DNA from: Chlamydomonas reinhardtii
Taxonomy: Eukaryota; Chlorophyta; Chlorophyceae; Chlamydomonadales; Chlamydomonadaceae
DNA length: 64,000 nucleotides
Reading direction: 5' to 3'
Assembly: GCF_000002595.2 (NCBI RefSeq)
Contig: NC_057009.1
Span: 6,403,555 to 6,467,554, forward strand
The notes under the pieces are model-generated. The model searched no databases, was not told the origin of the DNA, and saw nothing but the letters and a program-made list of their open reading frames with translations. This document shows positions 21,206-32,758 of this stretch, one piece after another. The position numbers and the translations under genes were made by a program. The stretch's first letter is position 1. Each line of letters begins with the position of its first letter.

Positions 21206-24200
21206 CTAACCCAACCTCGGCTGCTTCTGCGGCGGCGGCTGGCCCTCGCCCTCCCCTGCCACCGACTCAGGACCCGCCACCGCTAGCGCCGCTGGCGCCG
21301 CCGTAGCACCCGCACCCGCGCCACGTGCCTCCGATGCCGTCTTGGCCCCACCACCCGCACCACCCGCACCACCCGCACCGCCTACTCTACCTGCCGCCGG
21401 CGCCGGCGCCGCTGTCTTTCCCATCGCCGCTGCTGCTGCCGTTGCGGCTGCGGACCCAGCGGGCCGTTTGGACCAAGACCTGAAGCCGAATGCGCTGTCC
21501 GTGAGGCCGCACAGGAATTGGAACATCTCGACAGGGCCCGCGCCTGTGGCCGAATCATGAAACAGCCACAGAAGGGATGTCATAGCATGTACGCATTCGA
21601 GGACGAAGCGCTGGCGAGCACATCCAAGCAAGCGGAATCACGTTCAGACCACGTAGGGAGCGCCCGACGCTTTTCTGCCTCGATGCCAGCCCCGCCCCAC
21701 ACTGCCCCACAACGCACCGCAAACCGCTGTGTAAAGCTCCCGGAGTTTAAACGCCTCGCCCGACAAGCTCAGCGCCTCAAGCTGCCGCCGCCAGTCGCCG
21801 TCACCGCCGCCGCCGCCACTGCCACTGCCACTGCCGCCGCCACTGCCTGTTGGCCCTGTTGTTGCCTGGGCCGCAGTGTTGGCGGTGGCGGCGGCCGCAA
21901 TGGCGGCTGTGGCGGCGGCACGTGCCGTGTCGTACGACTCCTTGCTGAAGTACGCCCGGTCCTGTCGGAACACACGGCAGAGCGAGTAGTTGATGACAAG
22001 ACCAAAAGCACACTCTGGTTGCGGCGCACGAAGGGGAGTGCCACGTACTGGGGTGCCGGAGTGCCGCGTGTCACGTGCCGCGTGTAGGGCGGGCACGCAA
22101 AAGGTGTGCGAGCAAAATCTTTACCAAGCGCCCAGCACCACTGCCCAGCACCATTACCCAGCACACCGCATCAGCACACAGCAGCCAGCACCATTACCCA
22201 GTGCCCCGGCCGCATCCGCGGCGGCGGCCCCAGCGCTCACCATCATCAGGCCAGTGGGCGGCGCGGTGGGTGGCGTGATGTGCGGCCGGGCCGGGTCCAG
22301 CGCCGCGCGGATGCAGTCGGGCGGCGCGGCCTTGCGAGCTACCGCCAGCGCTAGCCCGACCTGAAGTGTAGGCGTCAGGGAAACGGTGACGAGGATGGGA
22401 GCATGCGGACACCGAGAGCCACGCTAGGCAGCTCATGCTAGCTGCAGTAACTGTGGCGCGCGATGCCGGCAATGTGGCTCTTGCCCCTGCCGGGCGCTGT
22501 GGCAGGTCGCCCATCCGCATCCGCGCATACATCAGGCAGGCTCACCCAGGTGCACCGGCCCCGCCATACAGCATCCGGGCCCATGCGCGCATGCCCACTC
22601 CCGTCACCCCGGTCAACCTACCCCCGTCAACGCCGCCGCCACCACCTGCCTACCATTCTCCGGATCTGGTGCATCAGGAAGCCCGTGCCGATGAACACAA
22701 TGCGCACGTACGGCGCGCCCTGGCCCTCGCCCTGGCCTCCGCCCTGGCCTCCGCCCTGGCCTCCGCCCTGGCCTCCCCTTGGAGCCTGGCCTCCGCCGTC
22801 GGGATTGCAATCGGAGCCGGTCGCCGCGGCCGCGCCTTCGGTCTCTGGGCTGGGGCGCAGGTACACGGGTCCCTCCGCCCGCGCCACGTGGATGGTCCGC
22901 CGCAGACTCTCCGGGTCGTCTGAGGGCTGCGCGCAGGGCAGTACAGGCGCACACGCGGGGACATGGGTGAGGTTCAAACGGCTTAGTGCGTCCGGCCCTC
23001 CAGAACTGCGCAGCAGCGCCTAACAGTGCCCCTACATTTCAATGGCTCACGCCCCAAGGCTTTGACAAACCGCTACACGAGTCTTCCAGCCCCAGCCCCA
23101 ACCCCAACCCCCAACCCACCCACCCCACCCACAGCTACTATGTCTCGGAGCAGCCCCACCTCGCTTGTGAAGTTGTGGAAGCAATGTGCGCCCACGAACA
23201 CGCCCAGGATGAGGTTGAGGCGCTTCAGCTCGGTGGGGCTCAGAGCGAAGGAGCTGGCTCCTATCTCCGCCTCAGCCCGCATGCGGCTGCGCTCAGCCGT
23301 GGTGGTGCCCGCGGCGGCACCGGAGGTGGTGGCTGCAGTAGCGGAGGCGTTGCCATTAGCAGCGTTGCTGGGGGGCTCAGCGGGTGTGCCAGGACTGCTG
23401 GCCGGCTGCGAGTCTTGTGCTTGCCGCTGCAGCTGCTGTGGCTGTGGTTGCTGTGATTGTTGCACGCCACGCGGCTTGCCCACCGCTGGGTCCAGAGCCC
23501 ACACGGGGAGCAGGTACTCGTATCTACCGTACACAGGGCGCAACATGTACAAGAGGGCCCTCATTAGCAATTTGCGAAGCTTTGGGGCACCACAAACAGC
23601 CAGCTTGACATATCCTCGGCAGCCGGCAAACACGTGTACACTTCCCCTGCGCACCTGCGGCCGCATGCCACCCTGCGCGCGTCAAAGCTCTGCCCCACCC
23701 GCACGCCGCCCCACACGCGGATGGGCGCCCTCAGCGCCCCGTTCAGCCGCGCCACCAGTCCCGCCAGCTCCGCATCGCCGCCGGCGGCGCCGCTGCCTCC
23801 CGCGGCGGTGCTGTTGCCACTGCTGCCGGCGGCTGCAGATCCCGCGGCGCGCTCCTGCTGGTGCTGCTGATGCGGCTGGCCCCGCTGCTGATCAGCCCTC
23901 AGGCAGGCGTGGGGCACGTCAAAGGCGATGACGTTGGCGGCGGCGCTGACGCCCTTGTCGGTGCGGGAGGTGCGGCTCCAGTTGACCTGCACGGTATGGC
24001 GGGTGCGTGTGCGTGTGCGTGCGCGTGTGCGTGTGCAGGTGCATGAGTATGCGCGCGTGCATGCGTAGCCACAGGCCGCGTGCAGCGTGCCAGCGGGTGT
24101 GGCGCATCATGCACGGCTCGCTGTAATATGCGGCAGCCTCGCACTGCAGCCTTCACCACAAGTCGTGGGCGGCAGTGCGACAGCGCCAACGGAAAGGAAG

Positions 24201-24587
24201 TGGCAACCGGGCAACGCACCCGATGCAGCGCCCCTGCGTTCCGCGCCAGCAGCGCCCCGACCTCCAGGAGCCCCGCCTCCAGCTCCTGCTCGATGGTGGG
24301 TTTGCCGGTGTTGTCGGGCTGCCGCTGCAGGCCCTGCAAGTCCAGGTCGACATGCGTCGCCGCCGCATGCAAGCGTGGGCGTGACTTCAGCGAGGGTGTC
24401 GACACTCCAGACGGTACTCAGACCCCAGGTTCACCCGGCTGCCTTGCCCGAGCCCCGTGCTGCTCCATTGATACTTCGTGCTTTTATGGACAGCTACAGG
24501 CATGGCTACGGTACGGTAAATACAGTCGCAACTCACGAAGTAGCCAGCGCCATTGTACCCGAAACATAACGCAATGCGTTGCGACAT
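21206..24587 (-). CDS. PUS1: tRNA pseudouridine synthase, PUS1/TruA family
   Basis: Exons, 5' to 3': 24587-24537, 24333-24220, 23986-23655, 23523-23160, 22926-22654, 22360-22241, 21961-21718, 21543-21206; all in phase, about 611 aa. TruA-family landmarks occur in order: ALCFGYNGAGYFGLQRQ at the N-terminus, SRTSRTDKGVSA with catalytic Asp at about residue 65, QSFDARRVACGRRYEYLLPV, HNFTSE, IVFIGTGFLMHQIRRMVG and PTGLMM. It would isomerise uridines in tRNA (PUS1 also acts on some other RNAs). Long low-complexity inserts set it apart from bacterial TruA: Gln/Ala-rich between core blocks, a (GGQG)n run coded by a 12-bp tandem repeat, and Gly/Ala-rich C-terminal segments. The family name is secure; the choice of PUS1 over other eukaryotic TruA paralogues is an inference. 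Confidence 0.85.
22725..22785. repeat. 12-bp coding tandem repeat (Gly-Gln run) in PUS1 exon 5
   Basis: GCCTCCGCCCTG repeats about five times and codes GGQGGGQGGGQG between the pseudouridine synthase core blocks. Confidence 0.9.
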
Positions 24588-24808
24588 AGTTATTCACACC
24601 TTTGTGCACACCATGTATGGTATGGAAATGTGAAAGACCAACAGTTGCGCGGTGGTGCACTGGTGCAAGCCCCGCATGGGCAAATGCATTTCATTCCCTT
24701 TAGTGATGCAGCGGCAATATTGTTCAGAAAACATTGAAACCAACGTTTTGCTCAGTTAAGCAATCGTAATATCTTGAAGCCCGCGTAGGGGCCTGTGCAA
24801 CCGTGGAC
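24588..24808. promoter_or_regulatory. Compact divergent promoter, PUS1 and CYP23
   Basis: Only 221 bp separate the two start codons. The sequence is AT-richer than the flanking exons. No clear TATA box. Confidence 0.5.
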
Positions 24809-27800
24809 ATGGCGCGCAAAACTTTTTCGTTGCTCCTGTTGGGCCTGGCCCTTGCCGCCCAGGCGGAGGAGATCACTCCCGTCATGTCGGACGAGCGCGT
24901 AGTATTTCAAACCGAATACGGCGACATCACCTTCGGCTTCTGGCCGGAGGTCGCGCCTGTAACCTGTGCCCACATCTTCAAGCTGGTCCGGATGGGCTGC
25001 TACATTAGGTGAGCAGAGAGGCTGAATCGGCTCAATCATTTACATGAGCTCGGCGAACGTGAGCGGAGGGGCTTTCGGGTCTTGTCTCGAGGCAACCGTG
25101 TGGCTTCACGCCCGGAACCCTCTGTTGTCGACACTCCGCAACAGCCGCCCGTTCCCTGCCGGCCACGCACAGTCCCATTCCCGTAGCCCCAATCCCCGGG
25201 GTTGCCCATATGCGGCTGGATCTGTGCATGTAAATCTGCTGCCGCGTGCTGCGCCGATGCCTCGCGCCATTCCTTGTTCGCAACGGAACTTTGCACCGCC
25301 CGCTCTCACTGCGCCTGGGCCTGCCTGAATGCCCACCACCGCCACCATCACAGCAACCACTTCTTCCGAGTGGACAAGGGCTTCGTGGCGCAGACGTCAG
25401 ACGTGGTGGGCGGCCGCTCGCTGCCCATGAACGCGGAGCAGGTGTGAGATAGGCCTGGCGAGAGGCCCGGCCTTGAGCATGACGCGAGGCCCGGCGAGAC
25501 GGATGCCGCGAGGCCTGGCGAGAGGGATGGCGCGAGGGATGGCGCGAGGCCTGGCGAGAGGCCCCGCCTTAGGCATGACGCGAGGCCTGGCGCGAGGGAT
25601 GGCGCGAGGGATGGCGCGAGGGATGGCGAGAGGGATGGCTCGAGGCACGCACGTGTGCGCAGTGGCGTCCGAAACCTCGCGGGTGTCGCATCAGGGCAGC
25701 GATGGTGTGATACCGGAACGCGGAGGCCTGGCGCTTGATTGACGCTGGCGTGCCTGCCGTGTGGCATGCGTGCGAACGTGGCATGCAGGAGGCTGAGGCG
25801 GGCAAGACCGTGCCGCTGGAGGTGGTGCGGGGGGTCAAGCACCACGCCGGTGAGTGTTGGTGGTGGTGGGCGCCAGGGTGGAGCTGCTGGCGGGTTGTGG
25901 CATTCAGGTGGCGGTCTTGCGGGGGCATGGGGCAGGGCCAGGAAGGGGAGGGAGGGGTAGGCACAGACGGCCGGCAGGTGCGGCAAGGACTCAGCAGCGG
26001 ATGCAGCCAGCCACACCAGCGCCGGCGGAGCTGGTGGACAGCAGGGTGCATTGCTTCACGTGCCAAAGCAGCGCTTGTAGCAGCAGCCGCAGCGGCAGCC
26101 GCAGTGGCAGCGACCCGCACCCGCAGCACCAGCTACCTCGGCTGCCACCAGCTGCTGCCCCGCCGCTGTGCGCGCCGCCCGAAATATTTCCGGCATTGTG
26201 CCATTCGGCCCAGTAGAGTATATTAATTGAATGTGGTGGCGCGGCGGCGATTGTGTGGCCACTGTAGGTGTTCTCTCGATGGCTCGAGGCGCGGATAAGA
26301 ACGGCGCGCGCTCCAGCTTCAGTGTGCTCCTTGGCAGTGCGCCGCACCTCGACATGGAGTACGCCATCTTTGGGTGGGTGGGTTAGTAAAGCATGTATGG
26401 ATGCTTGGGCTCCTGGGGGGGTTCGGACGGGTGAGGGGCTGGTGGCGTTTTAGGGGGCGGTGTGGCTTGAGATGATTGGGTAATGGGTTTGTTCATCGTG
26501 ATGTAGAGGCAGTGCGGCGGAGATGTCAAGGTCGGTGTTGCTGGTGCTGCAGGCGTAGGTGCCGGTGCTGCAGCACTCAGCTGCTGGTGCTTGTGATTGC
26601 GTATGCGGTGTGATTGAGTATTAGAGTGCGGGGCGTTTTGAGTGCGGTGCATGGAGGTGGAGGCGGTGGCGATGGCGATGGCGATGGCGGTGGCGGTGGC
26701 ACACGCGTGGTGGCGGCGGAATGCGGCGGCGGCGGCGGTCATGCTGGTGGCGGCCGCAGCATCACCGCCAGGAGTGACGCCACGTCAGCACGTCAGCACG
26801 TCAGGCAGTGACGCAGCCACGGTGACGACAGCGGTGGTCCCCGCAGCAGCTGCGTAGCCCAGCAGCCAAGGTGGTGCCCCCACGCCGTACCCAGCCACCT
26901 GTCAGCCCCAGCGGCAGCCTGCCTCACCCTGGACCCCCCCACGCTTCACACCTCCCGCGCTAACATGTCACCTGCTACCCGCTGCCGCCTCCGCCGCCCC
27001 TCCAACCCCTTCCTACCGCCTCCGCCGCCTACCCGCAACGGTGCCCTCCACGTCACCGCCACGCCGCCACGCTCACCACCGTGCCACGCCGCACAAAGGC
27101 GTGCTGTCCATGGGTCGATACGACGACCCCAACTCGGGCGCCTCCAGCTTCAGTGTGTTGCTGGGCAGCGCGCCGCACCTCGACATGGTGTACACCGCAT
27201 TTGCGTTGAGTTCGCTGGGGAGCTATTGAACGGTGTTTGGGGGATTGCCAGCGGGCGTGATGGAGCTGTGGACGGTGCGCGGATGTGAGGAATGGAAGAG
27301 TGCTGGTCGCGTGTAGGGTGGGCTTGGAGAGGGCTGATGTGCATATGCGAGCGGCGACAGCGTGGCTGTACTCGGTGATGCTGGGGAGGTGGTGATTTCC
27401 GGGGTTTGCAGGAACACCCGCAGGGGAGCACTGTGTGGGACGTCGACGCAGTGCTTGCTGCCGCCCCGGCATGAACCACTGAACACCCTTCCCTCTCGTC
27501 GTCATGCGTTGCAGCAAGGTGACTGAGGGCATGGAGACGCTGCGGAAGCTGGAGGAGCTGCCCACCAAGCGCGAGGGCATCTTTGGTGAGCCACCGGTGT
27601 CAACAGCTGCACCCATCGCCCTAGATGGGTGCAGCTGCGCAAGCGAGGCACACCTTTGCAATGCATGGCCCTGTGCCGGTGAATGAGCGTACCGCACGGT
27701 ACCGTCAGCCAGGCTGCGCCAGGCACCTGGCCGCGCCCAGAGGTCTCTGCCGCCCCACTGCACGCCCCTTACCTCCTTGTCCACCTCCCAACTGCTTGTG

Positions 27801-28503
27801 CCCGCTGCAGTGATGCCGCTCAAGCGCATCACCATCCAGGCCACCTACTGGTACCGCGTCAACCGGCCCGAGCCCACGCTCACGTTGCCAGGTGGGTGCG
27901 GCGGCGGGGCCAAGCCCACATAGCAATGGGAGTCACGTATGACGCGGCAAGCGATCAACACCGCGCCGCGTGCAGCTCCGCCGCCCCATGCTGCGCCCTA
28001 GTCCCTGTCACGCGGCCTCGGCCATTCGGGGTGAGCTGTTGCAACGGCCGCCCAACCGCAGTGCACCCCATCGTCCCCCCCCCCCCCCACGCCGCAGGTG
28101 AGTACACGCCGGGGTGCGTAGGAAAGCTATTAGGGCAGCGAGCGTCCGTAGATCGCGACTAGTCGCGCGTAGTAGTGTCGCCGTGCCGCCGCGAACTTAA
28201 GGTCGTGTCAGGCTATGCAGCAGCTTTATATCAAACGGGAACACTACTTCGGAGGGTCTACGCGCTGGAGCTGGAGCTCGAGCTGGAGCCAGGAGCTGGT
28301 CGACATCGTCGGTAACGCTTCGTGTTCCGCAAGATGGTCTACCGTCTACCACTTCCTTAACTAATCATGAATGTAAACCCCCCCCCCCACACACACACAC
28401 AGACACCAAGGTGTGCGAGGACGACCTCCACGAGCTGACGCTGCGCTTCGCTAGCCAGGCGGAGGAGCTGCAGCGCGTGCGCAAGAAGTGCCTGCCTGCG
28501 TAG
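24809..28503 (+). CDS. CYP23: Secretory-pathway cyclophilin (CYP23 type peptidyl-prolyl isomerase)
   Basis: Exons: 24809-25008, 25354-25441, 25789-25849, then 26268-26373 (copy A) or 27099-27204 (copy B), 27515-27585, 27811-27891, 28403-28503; about 235 aa with either copy. The N-terminus MARKTFSLLLLGLALAAQA is a signal peptide. Cyclophilin blocks follow: VVFQTEYGDITFGFWPEVAP, HIFKLVRMGCY, NHFFRVDKGFVAQ, SSFSVLLGSAPHLDM and FGKVTEGMETLRKLEELP, then MPLKRITIQATYWYR and a Cys-containing, charged C-terminus. The order and the C-terminal extension match Arabidopsis CYP23. The start at 24809 was chosen because it begins the signal peptide. Intron 2 contains a minisatellite. Exon copies A and B are both 106 nt with identical phase, so a transcript can keep only one. 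Confidence 0.87.
25456..25645. repeat. GGCGAGAGG/GGCGCGAGG minisatellite in CYP23 intron 2
   Basis: Degenerate 9-20 bp units such as GCGAGGCCTGGCGAGAGG and GATGGCGCGAGG recur through the tract. It starts about 14 bp after the donor of exon 2. Confidence 0.85.
26268..26373 (+). other. CYP23 alternative exon, copy A
   Basis: 106 nt, acceptor CTGTAG, donor GG|GTGGGT. It codes GVLSMARGADKNGARSS then FSVLLGSAPHLDMEYAIFG. The end (EYAIFG) is canonical for cyclophilins, but the MARGADKNGARSS part departs from the family MGRYxDPxSxxSS. Confidence 0.7.
27099..27204 (+). other. CYP23 alternative exon, copy B
   Basis: 106 nt, same phase as copy A. It codes GVLSMGRYDDPNSGASS then FSVLLGSAPHLDMVYTAF. 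The first half is canonical for the family, but the end reads VYTAFA and the donor GC|GTTGAG is weaker than copy A's. Read-through would stop after SSLGSY. Confidence 0.65.
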
Positions 28504-28531
28504 GATTTGAACATACGGTACCCAACATGTA

Positions 28532-28536
28532 TGTAA
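28532..28536 (+). terminator. TGTAA poly(A) signal, CYP23
   Basis: TGTAA 29 bases past the stop codon; a very short 3' UTR would result. Confidence 0.5.
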
Positions 28537-29731
28537 AAGGATGATGCCTGCTTGGGCTTCATGCTGCAACAGGGCTTTGCTGACTCCCACGGCCCAGCTT
28601 GAAGCGGACTACCTCTGACTGAAGCACAGTTTTGCATGCGAGGTGTGTGCGTGCATGCTTGTAGCTGGCTGGGGCTGCATCCAGCTGCCTAGACGTTGGC
28701 GCGAGTGCGTTGGTATTCGCGGTGTGATGGATGTGAGGCAGGATCAGGCCACGCTGCGCGCCGCATGTTGGAAGTGCGCGCAAAGCCCCAAGTGCTTAGG
28801 TCAATGTGGACTGCCTCAAGCGGTCAAGATTACGGTTGACCACAGTATCAACCTCAGCATGAGAGTGCTGAGATGCGTCGTTCCGCAACACTCGTCATTA
28901 TGCGTCAGGAACCTACTGCAACCGTTTGAGCCGTTGAGACACTTCCGGCAATGTGATCTTACAAGTCACTGTCCCTTGGACATGGGCTGACGCGTGAACA
29001 CACTCTAATCAGCGGGCAGCACGCCAGCAGTGTCACCCCGATTCAGTTTCCTGACGTCCCACGCACTTGTGGCGCGCATTCTTCCCGCTGCCACCCTGTC
29101 CACAGCCTGCCCGAAAGCCACAAGCGCGCGGATCGCGGCTCATACGTGCACCCACACAGTGCAGGCACATCCGGGCCAGGCTGGCCGTAACACACAAATA
29201 CTCAGCAAACATAATCGTCGCGCTCATCACTCCGTCGCCGTTCAGGCTTGTTGAAGCCCGATCACTCGCCGACTCGAGGCCATTCGGCTCCTCAAACTAC
29301 GAACCTGTCCACTAACGAGGTCAAAGCCAATCACGCCTCAAAAGCTCGGCGCAACCAGGCATCTCAGGTGCCCCCAGGACTAGCGCCAGCCATTGGTTCG
29401 CAAAGCGTGCATGTGACGCCGAACAGCACAGGCACCCCTTCTTGCTTTCTCCTGAGGAATCGTTCGGACGTCAAACCGTCAACCTTCCTACCCCCCACCA
29501 GACCCGGACCGCCTCCTCCATCATGGTGGCACAGAACTGTGCCATCACCATGCCAGGGCCCACGACCATCCCTCAATTCTACACCTTGTCTGTCATAGAA
29601 GCTGCTGCACCCATAGCTCCTTCACGCGCCACTGCTTCTGGCAACGCCACCCATTGTCCGCGGGCACTGCCCGTGTTCCGGGCCATGCACTGCTAAATCT
29701 GTACTGCGCGCTTAAAGCGTTGCGCACTCCA

Positions 29732-29736
29732 TTACA
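29732..29736 (-). terminator. TGTAA poly(A) signal, PP1 gene
   Basis: Minus-strand TGTAA 33 bases past the PP1 stop. A second lies near 28960 and would give a longer 3' UTR. Confidence 0.45.
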
Positions 29737-29768
29737 GACGACTCCACGCCACAGCTGCTACGGCACAC

Positions 29769-31353
<1,585 letters not shown>

Positions 31354-32758
31354 GGCTACCTTGCTACGTGGAGTTCGCTAGTCAAGAATGCCCTGCCGAC
31401 CCCGGCAGGTCAGAGTGGTCCCTCCTTGGGCCGGTCTAATCTACTGCGCAGCCTCCATGGGCCAGGAAAGGATTACAACTCAGGCAGTGCGGTAGACACG
31501 AGGCAAACGAATGTAGGCGGCTCCAAGTTTTCACCCTGGCCTGTCGAACGTCAAGTAGCAAAGTATTCTGAAGTCCTCGCTACAAGTCAAACATATGTAA
31601 GAAGTGGCAATGTGGCAGTGTTGCGAGCCGGGCCCAGGAATGACTTAGACGGGCCTCCATGCGCTTGGTCGTGCATGCCTTTCGGCGGCCACAGTGTATG
31701 AAATACTCAACGTAGGTTCGGTTGTCAATTCAATCCAATCAATGGCCGGTCACGTTACTTGGTGGCGCCGTTTGACTGGTCGAGTCGAAATTGAACATGT
31801 CGAGGGTCCGCGTGTGAAATCTCTTGTGCAACACAGGCATTGGGAATACAGTAACAAAATACAAGCACGAGTCCACCGGGAGCATTTGCTTGCCATACAC
31901 ACACGTTGCAGCAGCCAGCGCTGCAGCACTGACCAGCCACTGGAGCGACCTCCCCGAGCGACCTCCCCTGGCCCTGACCCTCCTGTGCTACCCCCTGCTA
32001 CCCCCTTCTGTACATTACTGGAGGCTTCTGCCCACCTCCCTTACCTTATGTGAATGGGTTGTGCGAAATGCACCTGGATCTAATTTCGCGAAGTGCGCAG
32101 ATTACCGCCATGACGGGGGTCCGCCGTCGCACCCTCAGGCCTCGACCCCCACGGCCCCACCCTTATTAACATCAGTGGGAATTCTGTACTCTAGCACATG
32201 CTCTAGCAAACCAGCTCCACTGCTCGAGGCATAGACGTACAGTGGTACACGACGCCAGCGTGTATTGGTTACAAGAAGGACTTGCTGACGCAGCTCCCGA
32301 GACACGAGGCACGCGACAGGGAGGCAGTCCGCTGCCGCCTGCACTCGCATTCGCATCTACGCATTTCTCAGGCTCACAAATACAGCCAGAGATACCTGTG
32401 TCTGTGCTTTCCAATGCTGTGCTTGCCGATCTCGTGAACACCGTACGACATAACACCGCCGATCATCAATGCTGCACGCACGCACCTACGCAGAGGAGTG
32501 CCGTGTAAACCTCGCCATGCCATGAACCCCCAATGCCGCCGGCGACGCGGCTGACCCCATTCACCTGTCACCATATTGACCACATGTCTGCCCTGAAGTG
32601 CCAGCACTGAACTTTGGTAGCATCATCAGCCCAGCATTCCTTGCATGCCCTCGCCACGGCACGGAGCACGGCGAGCCGGCTGCACCTATGCAATGCACAT
32701 CTCTGAAATGGCCTCACCCACAGCCGCCGCCAATGCCCCTCATAGCCGAGCACCCAAC
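31354..32758. other. Intergenic region upstream of PP1
   Basis: 1.4 kb holding the PP1 promoter and the 3' UTR of the upstream gene (both minus strand). A minus-strand TGTAA lies at 32269-32273. No ORF with recognisable content. Confidence 0.5.

Larger units (their letters stand above)
28504..29768. other. Convergent intergenic region, CYP23 / PP1
   Basis: 1,265 bp tail to tail. It holds TGTAA at 28532-28536 (plus), and TGTAA on the minus strand at 29732-29736 and about 28959-28963. No gene recognised. Confidence 0.5.

Noticed and set aside
25456-25645. CRISPR-like array in CYP23 intron 2
   Set aside because: Units are degenerate, contiguous and lack unique spacers; it is a minisatellite in a eukaryotic intron.
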